5,301 bases of DNA from E44-bin32 sp034430615 (lineage in GTDB: Bacteria; Chloroflexota; Anaerolineae; Anaerolineales; E44-bin32), in contig DAOUEJ010000038.1 of the NCBI GenBank assembly GCA_034430615.1, positions 1-5,301 on the forward strand. Reading direction: 5' to 3'. Within the stretch, counting starts at the first letter, position 1. Every line of letters starts with the position of its first letter. A program made the position numbers and the translations under genes. Below are positions 1-4,645 of the stretch, piece by piece. The notes beneath the pieces were generated by a model, which had not been told where the DNA came from, did not search any database, and saw only the letters and a list, made by a program, of their open reading frames with translations.

Positions 1-48
1 TTTCCCCATCATTACCTTGGGGTCCGATACGATCAGGTTGTCTTTCAT
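1..48 (-). CDS. DUF433 family antitoxin-like protein, N-terminal fragment cut by the window edge
   Basis: Reading leftward from the ATG at 48, the 16 visible codons give MKDNLIVSDPKVMMGK and the frame is open to the edge. The block I-V-S-D-P-K-x-M-M-G-K matches the start of DUF433 proteins, where it is normally followed by a G-T-R segment that lies outside this window. DUF433 proteins are small, about 75-110 residues, and are often encoded next to PIN-like (DUF5615) toxins as presumed antitoxins. The start is supported by a GAGG Shine-Dalgarno at 57-60, eight bases upstream. Two TTGAC(A/T) hexamers at 81-86 and 95-100 on this strand could be -35 boxes, but no convincing -10 follows. The family call rests on a short stretch; the toxin partner, if any, would be to the left. 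Confidence 0.68.
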   Translation of the reverse strand, partial: MKDNLIVSDPKVMMGK

Positions 49-94
49 AATTTCTGCCTCGACGAATCCAAAAGATTTGATGTCAATTCTCCCA

Positions 95-130
95 AGTCAA
101 CCACTCCGGAGAAAGTTGTGGGGGTTGACT
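95..130. repeat. Nested inverted repeat upstream of the DUF433 gene, possible operator
   Basis: AGTCAACC (95-102) is exactly inverted by GGTTGACT (123-130), and an 8-bp perfect palindrome CTCCGGAG (104-111) sits between the arms. The element lies 47-82 bp upstream of the DUF433-type start. Each outer arm contains a TTGACT hexamer, one facing each way. Antitoxin promoters are commonly autoregulated through palindromes, so an operator is plausible. The right half of the element faces a region with no recognised gene. No T-tract follows, so it is not a terminator. Confidence 0.4.
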
Positions 131-307
131 GAGCTTCAATTATAGTTTTGTTTTAGGTGTATAGAATTCTGCGCGAAACGCGCTTCGTCGGTCTCTCCTA
201 TCGTTTACTCAGTCGTCTTGAACCCGCACAAACCGCTCTCAGAATGTGGCGGGCATGCAGTGGGTGCGCACCAGCGGGGACGTGTCGCTAGACCATACTC
301 TTGTATC
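131..307. other. Gene-free stretch downstream of the DUF2384 remnant
   Basis: I see no gene I can support here. In the reading direction of the DUF2384 remnant (leftward), its partner toxin (RES or similar) would be expected to begin just below 308, but all frames are interrupted within about 30 codons and none resembles a known toxin. The only structure is a short hairpin GCGCG-AAA-CGCGC at 171-183 without a T-tract on either side. The partner gene was probably deleted or was never here. Confidence 0.5.
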
Positions 308-577
308 TCAAGTGTGAGCGGCCGGATACAAACCTGCAAGAACAGAAAGAACCTCATCATGCTCGCCTTCTCTCATAAGGTCAATCGGGCGACGTCCTTG
401 CAGGAGAGGTACAGGGGTGGCGAGCCAAGTTACCCCATCATCCCGGTTTACCGAGATCAAATCGAGTAGATGAGAAATATGACGAAGAGCTTCCATACGG
501 TCACGAACTTTCGGTGATAGGGTGTCAGAAGGGCTCTCTGGAACGTACCAAGATATGGTGTTCCTTGGAAGTGAGAG
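308..577 (-). pseudogene. DUF2384 (MbcA/ParS/Xre toxin-binding domain) antitoxin remnant without a clear start
   Basis: The C-terminal part reads as a DUF2384 domain, the segment that binds and neutralises RES- or MbcT-type toxins. The segments WLATPVPLLQGRRPIDLM and GEHDEVLSVLAGL fit the family pattern of Trp-Leu, Pro, Leu-x-Gly-x-x-Pro-h-(D/E)-L and Gly-Glu-x-x-x-Val-L. The first ATG in frame is at 496 (62 residues), but it has no Shine-Dalgarno. Protein-like sequence continues upstream in the same frame (SDTLSPKVRDRMEALRH, and before it NTISWYVPESP) as far as about 577-583, with no ATG, GTG or TTG before the in-frame TAA at 608-610. I infer that the start and promoter were lost, perhaps through replacement by the adjacent RNA locus or by mutation (an ATA codon lies at 583). 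No HTH domain is visible and no toxin gene follows. A short product from 496 cannot be excluded. Confidence 0.6.
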
Positions 578-586
578 TGCTATACT
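578..586 (+). promoter_or_regulatory. Extended -10 promoter for the structured RNA
   Basis: TGC at 578-580 directly followed by TATACT (581-586) makes an extended -10 element (TGn plus five of six bases of TATAAT). No good -35 hexamer lies at 15-19 bp, which is typical of extended -10 promoters. Transcription would begin near 592-594, at the foot of the long stem starting at 596-599. The box lies inside the antisense reading frame of the DUF2384 remnant. Confidence 0.5.
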
Positions 587-592
587 AGAATC

Positions 593-702
593 ACGAAGGA
601 GCGGGTGTTACCCATAACGGCTGGACAAGGGACGGCTCCGAGCTCTGACTCGTTGCCCACGAGATGTCAGCTCGGACTGAGTGGTAACATCCGCTCTTTT
701 TT
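593..702 (+). ncRNA. Predicted small structured RNA of unknown family, ending in a T6 tract
   Basis: A closing stem pairs GAGCGGGTGTTACC (599-612) with GGTAACATCCGCTC (683-696): 14 consecutive pairs with one G-U, extendable by A-U pairs of 596-598 with the T-tract 697-702. Inside is a second long hairpin: TCCGAGC (637-643) with GCTCGGA (670-676), then TGAC (646-649) with GTCA (666-669), then TCGT (650-653) with ACGA (659-662) around a TGCCC loop. The remaining interior, 613-636, carries ACGGCT twice (617-622 and 632-637). An extended -10 at 578-586 would start a transcript of about 105-110 nt ending in the T run, as in intrinsic termination. I match it to no riboswitch, retron RNA or antisense family that I know. 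Alternatives are a short palindromic (MITE-like) element with 14-bp terminal repeats, or a leader for a product downstream, though no plus-strand gene follows. Confidence 0.5.
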
Positions 703-721
703 CCTACCCGGAGAACAGGTA

Positions 722-742
722 AAAACAGACCCCCCGGTCTGC
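722..742 (-). terminator. Rho-independent terminator of the XRE/nucleotidyltransferase operon
   Basis: On the minus strand, CAGACC-GGGG-GGTCTG (742-727) forms a perfect 6-bp GC-rich hairpin immediately followed by five T (726-722). It lies 93 bp past the stop codon of the nucleotidyltransferase gene. A weaker hairpin nearer the stop, AACAGC/GCTGTT at 802-815 with a T run on the minus strand, may act in tandem. Confidence 0.75.
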
Positions 743-801
743 ATGCTTGGGTCAGCGATCGGATTCGTCCTACGCCTGGATCCGGTTCCGCCCCGGAGAA
801 A

Positions 802-815
802 AACAGCGAGCTGTT
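802..815 (-). terminator. Weak second terminator-like hairpin
   Basis: AACAGC (802-807) and GCTGTT (810-815) are exact inverses around two bases. Read on the minus strand, the stem runs into a T-rich tail. It starts only 20 bp past the nucleotidyltransferase stop. The stem is short, the loop must open to about four bases, and part of the T run is used in pairing, so it is at best a weak terminator ahead of the stronger one at 722-742. Confidence 0.3.
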
Positions 816-834
816 CTAGTCCATCCCGTTCAGC

Positions 835-1392
835 CTAACGTTGCGCCCAGGCCTTTTCGAAGCGATCAAGGATCGTCTCATCCCCCAATGCCTGAGAGAA
901 ATCCCTGAGCCAGGACCGGATGTAGCGAACATCGAGCTTGCTGCCCTGTCGGTAGATCACGCCCTGGATATCCGCAAGGTCCTGCGGGCGACCGGCGAGT
1001 GCCTTATGGATAATTAGATCCTCGGCGGAGCAGATCTGCACCATTCGGCCCAGTTCGATCTCAATGGATTTACATCGTTCAAAGAGGGATTCTTCATAGC
1101 CCCGGAGTGCGACGGCAACATTCACGTCGACGCCCTCGACGCTCAGAAGGAGCATGCGGGTTTCTCTGGCAAACGTCATCGGATCCGAGACGCGGGATTC
1201 AAAGGCCCTGGTAATGCGTTCCACCAGCTCGCCTAGATCCAGCGCATCCTGTACGGTGAGGTCCACATCGTGCGTGAAGCGCGGCTCGCCCCAGAACTGC
1301 AGCGCCAGACCCCCGATCAGCGCATACTTAAGCTTGAGTTTGTTTACGAGGAAATCGTGCAGGGCCAGCACGGCATGCAGTTGAGGGTTCAT
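835..1392 (-). CDS. AbiEii-like (MNT-fold) nucleotidyltransferase, probable toxin of an XRE-paired module
   Basis: A 185-residue protein of the DNA polymerase beta-like minimal nucleotidyltransferase fold. Visible signatures are the Gly-Gly of LIGGLALQFWG (residues 25-35), the metal-binding pair in THDVDL (D42 and D44), and a third acidic position in VDVNV (D89). A C-terminal EDLIIHKALAGRPQDLADI block (residues 124-142), with the Lys/Arg/Asp spacing usual in AbiEii/AbiGii-type proteins, completes the fold. Related toxins transfer nucleotides to tRNA or proteins; the substrate here cannot be read from sequence. The ATG at 1390-1392 overlaps the TGA of the upstream HTH gene in an ATGA junction, with AGGGTG (1400-1405) seven bases upstream, so translation is coupled. 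The HTH-then-nucleotidyltransferase order suggests antitoxin then toxin. A non-toxin housekeeping transferase is the alternative. All core motifs are intact. Confidence 0.8.
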   Translation of the reverse strand: MNPQLHAVLALHDFLVNKLKLKYALIGGLALQFWGEPRFTHDVDLTVQDALDLGELVERITRAFESRVSDPMTFARETRMLLLSVEGVDVNVAVALRGYEESLFERCKSIEIELGRMVQICSAEDLIIHKALAGRPQDLADIQGVIYRQGSKLDVRYIRSWLRDFSQALGDETILDRFEKAWAQR

Positions 1393-2099
1393 GACGCATC
1401 ACCCTGCGATCCGGCCAGCGCCGCCATCGCTTTGCGTACCACCAGACGGTGATCGATGCCCCGAGATCCCTCCCCGCTGGCACCCTCGCTATGACCCGAG
1501 AGCCGGTTGTAGGTATCCCAGAGGTCATCGTAAATCTTGCGGGCCTCCTCGGCCGTCATGCTGCGCAGACGGATGCGCCGCTCGATATCCTGGACGGCTT
1601 CGACTGCGGAGTACCCCGCCCGCTGCCTGGTCAGCGCCCCGGGATCGACTGGGGATAACCGGGCACGTTCCGAACCGGTCGCCGTCGCCTCCGAGAAGCC
1701 GATCCCCAGTACGTCGGCCAATTCGATCACCCGGTGCAGGCTGGCCGAGGCGTACTCGGCCGCCTCATAGCGTTGGATCTGCTGCTTGGGCATGTCCATG
1801 GCCTGCGCGAGCCTTTCCTGTGACCAGCCCTTCGCCACCCTGGCTTTGACCAGCGCGGAGCCCAGGTCCCGAAGGGTTTCCATTTCAACGAACATGCCCC
1901 CTGCCCCGCGCAGGGATTCATAGCTCGCGACCGCAAGCGCCAGTGCAACGACCTGCGCCTGCAGTTCGTCGAGCCGCTCTCGCTCGTCCTGATCCAGGAC
2001 GCGCTGCGTGCTCGCCCGGGCGTCGACCAGTTCCTCCCTCAGCAGACGAAGGCTGGCCTTGCCGCGTCTGTAGGTCCAGTCGTTGCGGATCTTATCCAT
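1389..2099 (-). CDS. XRE-family HTH protein with long N-terminal helical region, probable antitoxin/repressor
   Basis: A 236-residue protein. Residues about 79-133 form an HTH_XRE domain: LGSALVKARVAKGWSQERLA, then M-x-x-x-x-Q-Q-I-Q-R-Y-E, then a third-helix block ending VIELADVLGI. Before it, residues 10-65 are charged and heptad-like (RLLREELVDARAS, RERLDELQAQVVALALAVA), suggesting a coiled coil. After it come a linker and a second helical patch (EAVQDIERRIRLR, TAEEARKIYDDLWDTYNRL, about 166-200). It probably binds its own promoter and the nucleotidyltransferase encoded directly downstream with a 4-nt overlap. I chose the ATG at 2099 rather than the one at 2132, because a TATAAT box at 2121-2126 overlaps the longer start. 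GGGA at 2109-2112 would serve as ribosome binding site in a very short leader. Family is clear; antitoxin role is inferred from context. Confidence 0.8.
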   Translation of the reverse strand: MDKIRNDWTYRRGKASLRLLREELVDARASTQRVLDQDERERLDELQAQVVALALAVASYESLRGAGGMFVEMETLRDLGSALVKARVAKGWSQERLAQAMDMPKQQIQRYEAAEYASASLHRVIELADVLGIGFSEATATGSERARLSPVDPGALTRQRAGYSAVEAVQDIERRIRLRSMTAEEARKIYDDLWDTYNRLSGHSEGASGEGSRGIDHRLVVRKAMAALAGSQGDAS

Positions 2100-2120
2100 G
2101 CTAGTTATTCCCATCCTGCA

Positions 2121-2126
2121 ATTATA
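2121..2126 (-). promoter_or_regulatory. -10 box of the XRE/nucleotidyltransferase operon
   Basis: A perfect TATAAT on the minus strand, 21 bp before the chosen XRE start. The best -35 candidate is AAGACA (2147-2152, four of six bases) at a long 20-bp spacing, so the promoter may be weak or activator/repressor controlled. The predicted start near 2114 gives a leader of about 15 nt. The promoter lies against the breakpoint of the yefM remnant. Confidence 0.5.
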
Positions 2127-2178
2127 CATCATGACATCTTTTTTGTTGTCTTGCTTGATCTATTTTCCGGCACTGCAT

Positions 2179-2346
2179 GGGTACCAGGCAGCGGGCGAAT
2201 TGGCTGGTCTGACCGAGACGGTTCATTTGCTCCGCTCGCCCGCGAACGCTGCACGCTTGCTCGAATCGCTCGCCCGTGCAATGAAAGGCGAGGGTGAGAT
2301 CATGACGGTGGATGAACTCATAGCTGAGGTTGGCATTGACGAGTGA
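2179..2346 (+). pseudogene. yefM: YefM/Phd-type antitoxin remnant: C-terminal toxin-binding half only
   Basis: From about 2179 the frame reads GYQAAGELAGLTETVHLL, then RSPANAARLLESLARAM, and ends MTVDELIAEVGIDE. This is the typical second half of a YefM/Phd antitoxin, including the L-x-E-T-x-x-L-L-R-S-P-x-N-A-x-R-L-L-E block that inserts into YoeB. The N-terminal DNA-binding half (about 35-40 residues) is absent. Upstream the frame continues into unrelated hydrophobic sequence next to the XRE promoter, so the gene was cut near 2170-2180. About 54 of the usual 83-95 codons remain. A hybrid product could start at ATG 2131, but no promoter or ribosome binding site supports it. The stop overlaps the start of the toxin gene by 11 nt, the usual coupled arrangement. 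Without the N-terminal half, autorepression should be lost, though toxin binding might survive. Confidence 0.75.
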
Positions 2347-2605
2347 AAAGTGCGAGGCTGTTTTTCAGCCGGAGTTCATTGAGGATCTCATGTTCTGGGT
2401 ACAGAATGATAGCAAAACGGCTCTCCGAGTTCTCAAGCTTATAGAAGATATTTTATGCGACCCATCCGAAGGTATCGGAAAGCCGGAACCTTTGAAATAT
2501 CTGGCTCCTGATACCTGGTCCCACCGGATTACTCAGGAGCACCGCCTCGTAAATTTGGTCGGCACAAGCCGAATAGATTTCCTGCAGGCTCGATACCATT
2601 ACTAA
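2336..2605 (+). CDS. yoeB: YoeB-type mRNA endonuclease toxin (RelE superfamily), TTG start
   Basis: An 89-residue protein with the hallmark YoeB pattern: F-x-P-E-F-I-E-D-L near the N-terminus, GKPEPLKYL (48-56), TWSHRITQEHRLV (60-72) and the C-terminal RYHY (86-89). YoeB binds the ribosomal A site and cleaves mRNA, and is normally held by YefM. The residues equivalent to the E. coli catalytic set E46, R65, H83 and Y84 are present here as E51, R70, H88 and Y89. Differences at usually conserved sites are F to S in the P-F-E-G motif (S44), R to H in W-S-R-R (H63) and Y to N after H-R-L-V (N73). The TTG at 2336 is chosen because GAGG at 2326-2329 lies six bases upstream; the TTG at 2330 is too close. 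The only antitoxin is the truncated one overlapping its start, so the gene is either silent, attenuated or controlled by another antitoxin. Confidence 0.85.
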   Translation: MTSEKCEAVFQPEFIEDLMFWVQNDSKTALRVLKLIEDILCDPSEGIGKPEPLKYLAPDTWSHRITQEHRLVNLVGTSRIDFLQARYHY

Positions 2606-2610
2606 AACTT

Positions 2611-2812
2611 CCCTTTGAGCGTTGAGATCGGTTGTCCTCGTTATTACGAACGTCTCCTCTTAAGCATCCAATGAGTAGTTTACTCGCCCTCTCTTGAGCG
2701 TTCCTTGAACCTTATTATCAGAAGCAACGAAATCGCGACTGATTTCTAGAATAACTCGGAGTAGTTCCTCTCTCAGGAACTGAGCAAACCTAATTATCGG
2801 GAACCAAGGCAT
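2611..2812. repeat. Degenerate tandem-like repeats of about 80 bp
   Basis: TTGAGCGTT occurs at 2615-2623 and 2694-2702. AACCTTATTATC (2708-2719) recurs as AACCTAATTATC (2787-2798), with weaker similarity continuing after it. TTATTA at 2641-2646 falls in the equivalent place of the first unit. GAGTAGTT occurs at 2673-2680 and 2759-2766, and CTCTC precedes each unit. Offsets between copies range from 71 to 86 bp, so the copies are badly eroded. This may be an old duplication of a noncoding segment; chance similarity is not excluded. Confidence 0.3.
2763..2781. repeat. 7-bp perfect inverted repeat (hairpin)
   Basis: AGTTCCT (2763-2769) and AGGAACT (2775-2781) pair around CTCTC. There is no T-tract on either side, so it is unlikely to be a terminator. 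It may be a protein-binding palindrome or a piece of the surrounding repeat. Confidence 0.45.
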
Positions 2813-2979
2813 TCACAACGTGATCCTTCTCGGATGTCAGGCTAATAATTCGACGTTCGGTGTTTCTTTTACTTCCACAAATGGGGGGTCGTGTCACCCA
2901 TCGGTCGGTGCCGCTTCCATTAAACCTCTCGATTGTTTCCCGAAGACTTTCCTCACGTACCGATGGCTCCTCCTCTCAA

Positions 2980-3040
2980 CTGCAAACCGCCGCGCCCCTC
3001 TCTCTTGAGCCGACAGCTGTTTGCAGGTTAGCGGCTCAAG
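2980..3040. repeat. Two interleaved perfect inverted repeats (pseudoknot-like order)
   Basis: CTGCAAAC (2980-2987) is inverted by GTTTGCAG (3019-3026), and CTTGAGCCG (3004-3012) by CGGCTCAAG (3032-3040). The order is A-B-A'-B', so both stems can form together only as an H-type pseudoknot, with loops of about 16, 6 and 5 nt. An extra palindrome ACAGCTGT sits at 3013-3020. The element ends 30 bp before the putative -35 of the ATPase gene, so it is upstream of that transcript. It may be a separate RNA, a folded single-strand recombination site, or tandem operators. Confidence 0.55.
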
Positions 3041-3070
3041 CGAGCAGAAGGCGAATGTCGTTTTCTCTGA

Positions 3071-3099
3071 TTGTTCGAAATACAAATTCAGATTATAAT
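3071..3099 (+). promoter_or_regulatory. Promoter of the DUF234 ATPase gene
   Basis: A perfect TATAAT at 3094-3099 is preceded at exactly 17 bp by TTGTTC (3071-3076), which matches only the TTG half of the -35 consensus. The predicted transcript start near 3106 leaves a leader of about 30 nt to the GTG at 3137. This region being AT-rich promoter DNA explains the isoleucine-rich residues seen if the frame is read upstream of the chosen start. Confidence 0.55.
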
Positions 3100-3136
3100 A
3101 ATTACGATTTGTATAGCATGTTTTGCGGGAGGGGCC

Positions 3137-4570
3137 GTGTTTATTGACCGCGAATCTGAAATCTCTACGCTCGAGGAAATGCACCGGTCTGACCGGGCTG
3201 AGCTTTTCGTCCTATACGGACGGCGCCGAGTTGGAAAGACCGAGTTGCTGCGTGAGTTTTGTGCTCGAAAGCAGCACCTCTTTTTCATCGCCACTTTAAG
3301 CTCGGATCGCGATCAGTTAGCCACGTTTTCCCAGCAAATATGGGGCGCCACGCACTCAGAAACGCCCGATGGATTTACCTTCCCATCCTGGGAAGCGGCT
3401 TTTCGAGCGTTGGATGATCTGTCTGGCCGCCCGGTCGTTGTGCTGGATGAGTTTTCTTATCTAATCGCCGGGAATAAAGCCATTCCATCCATCCTCCAGA
3501 AGGTCTGGGATGAAACCCTCAAGGACTCCAAGGTATTTCTGATCCTCTGCGGCTCCTATGTGGGGTTGATGGAAAGCGAAGTTCTAGGATACCAAGCTCC
3601 ACTTTACGGCCGCCGAACGGGCAGCCTTTTCTTACGGCCTCTGGATCTACCGGCGGCAGCAGACTTCTTCCCTAGTTATTCAGCTATTCAACAGATTGAA
3701 GCCTGGTCAGTGCTCGGGGGCATGCCCTACTACTTGCAAACCTTCGACGGTTCGAAGGGCTTGTTTGCCAACATTCACCGGCACATCCTGGACACAGGCG
3801 GCCGACTATATAACGAACCCCGCCTTGTGCTGATGGAGGAACTGCGTGAGCCCCGAAACTATTTCTCGATTCTTCGCGCGATTGCCCAGGGGAGAGCCCG
3901 TCTCAATGAAATCGCACAAGGCTCTGGGGTGGGAAGTGCAAATACTGCTGCCCGGTATCTTGATATCCTGCAACAGATGCACCTTGTTGAGCGCCGGGTT
4001 CCAGCTACGGAGAGCCGGCCGGAAAAAAGTAAAAAGGGGATCTATCAAATAACTGACCCGTTCCTTCGATTCTGGTTTCGGTATGTTCAATCGCATATGG
4101 GTTCACTCGAGTTAGGTCTTGCCGGCGCCATCTTAGCGCAACGTATCCGTCCAACATTCGATATTTACGTTGGTCAAGCCTTCGAAGAGGCGTCACGAAC
4201 TCACATTGTGCACCTTGCACGTGAAGGAGCACTTCCCTTCTTGCCCGAGCGAATTGGGAGTTGGTGGGATCGTAACGCTGAGATTGATGTCGTTGCAGTC
4301 AGTGACACAGAGCGTTCAATCCTATTTGGGGAGTGCAAATGGACCTCCCGCCCAGTGGGAGTGAACATCTGGCGCGACTTGAAGGATAAAGTTCAAAACC
4401 TAATTACAGAGAAGCGTTTTCAACACGTCTACTACATGCTTTTCAGTCAGAAAGGATTCACGCCCGCGATGCGGGTTGAAGCGAAAGCGGAGCAGGTTTG
4501 TTTAATCGAACCGCAGGAAATGGTGCAGTGGGATATTGTCCGACTCTTCGAGCACGACAAGGAAAACTGA
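3137..4570 (+). CDS. DUF234-type P-loop ATPase with C-terminal PD-(D/E)XK-like nuclease domain
   Basis: A 477-residue protein of the ATPase_2 plus DUF234 family (COG1672-like). The N-terminal ATPase has Walker A YGRRRVGKT (27-35), Walker B VVVLDEF (100-106), a sensor-like ILCGS (136-140) and a YGRRTG arginine region (157-162). A winged-helix-like middle follows (about 243-290, with EIAQGSGVGSANTAARYL). TDPFLRFWFRYV (306-317) is the usual DUF234 entry, and the C-terminus has WWDRNAEIDVVAV and GECKW, giving D384, E399 and K401 as PD-(D/E)XK-type residues. The substrate is unknown; relatives are common in accessory DNA of archaea and bacteria. GTG 3137 is chosen because GGAG (3128-3131) sits five bases upstream and FIDRESEI is the family's normal start. 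The frame extends to ATG 3071, but that adds 22 residues covering the promoter. It is convergent with the recombinase remnant and appears monocistronic. Confidence 0.85.
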   Translation: MFIDRESEISTLEEMHRSDRAELFVLYGRRRVGKTELLREFCARKQHLFFIATLSSDRDQLATFSQQIWGATHSETPDGFTFPSWEAAFRALDDLSGRPVVVLDEFSYLIAGNKAIPSILQKVWDETLKDSKVFLILCGSYVGLMESEVLGYQAPLYGRRTGSLFLRPLDLPAAADFFPSYSAIQQIEAWSVLGGMPYYLQTFDGSKGLFANIHRHILDTGGRLYNEPRLVLMEELREPRNYFSILRAIAQGRARLNEIAQGSGVGSANTAARYLDILQQMHLVERRVPATESRPEKSKKGIYQITDPFLRFWFRYVQSHMGSLELGLAGAILAQRIRPTFDIYVGQAFEEASRTHIVHLAREGALPFLPERIGSWWDRNAEIDVVAVSDTERSILFGECKWTSRPVGVNIWRDLKDKVQNLITEKRFQHVYYMLFSQKGFTPAMRVEAKAEQVCLIEPQEMVQWDIVRLFEHDKEN

Positions 4571-4645
4571 TTGTAAATACCTCTGGAATAGGTTATCTCG
4601 AGCGTCTCCAATGTGCAGCGATGTGTATTCTTCCGGACAATGGAC

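Larger units (their letters stand above)
703..834. other. Intergenic spacer holding the operon's 3' termination signals
   Basis: No gene is supported between the RNA locus and the stop of the nucleotidyltransferase gene. Two hairpins are present (722-742 and 802-815), both better suited to transcripts arriving from the right on the minus strand. Confidence 0.5.
2606..3136. other. Gene-free region of about 530 bp with degenerate repeats and paired inverted repeats
   Basis: No reading frame on either strand here has a credible start together with a recognisable protein. Contents I can point to: degenerate repeats at 2611-2812, a 7-bp inverted repeat at 2763-2781, interleaved inverted repeats at 2980-3040, and the promoter of the ATPase gene at 3071-3099. 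No terminator-like hairpin follows the YoeB stop. Confidence 0.6.

Noticed and set aside
171..183. GCGCG-AAA-CGCGC hairpin as a terminator
   Set aside because: Short stem with no T-tract on either strand, and no gene ends close to it.
218..469. Plus-strand 83-codon frame
   Set aside because: No ribosome binding site or family resemblance. It is the antisense of the DUF2384 remnant, which has clear protein motifs on the other strand.
605..838. Plus-strand open frame of 77 codons with GTG start behind GGAG
   Set aside because: It begins inside the long stem of the structured RNA, crosses its T6 end and the minus-strand terminator, and its product resembles no protein family. The GGAG is part of the stem.
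1391..1849. Plus-strand 152-codon frame, Pro/Arg rich
   Set aside because: Composition is typical of a shadow frame in GC-rich DNA, opposite the well-supported XRE gene.
2100..2132. Longer XRE protein starting at ATG 2132
   Set aside because: The extra 11 residues would overlap the TATAAT box at 2121-2126, and the ATG at 2099 fits the family and promoter better.
2763..2781. Hairpin AGTTCCT/AGGAACT as terminator of the YoeB gene
   Set aside because: It is about 160 bp past the stop and lacks a T-tract in both directions.
2611..2812. CRISPR array
   Set aside because: The repeats are degenerate, of uneven spacing and without constant-length unique spacers.
2980..3050. Integron attC site
   Set aside because: The element is about the right size and foldable, but the conserved RYYYAAC and GTTRRRY core sites are not in the required outer positions.
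3071..3136. 22-residue hydrophobic N-terminal extension of the ATPase, as a possible membrane anchor
   Set aside because: The stretch coincides with a promoter (TATAAT at 3094-3099), has no ribosome binding site at 3071, and family members start at the FIDRESEI segment.
2894..3184. Minus-strand 96-codon frame
   Set aside because: It runs antisense through the start and promoter of the ATPase gene, has no family resemblance and no convincing ribosome binding site.
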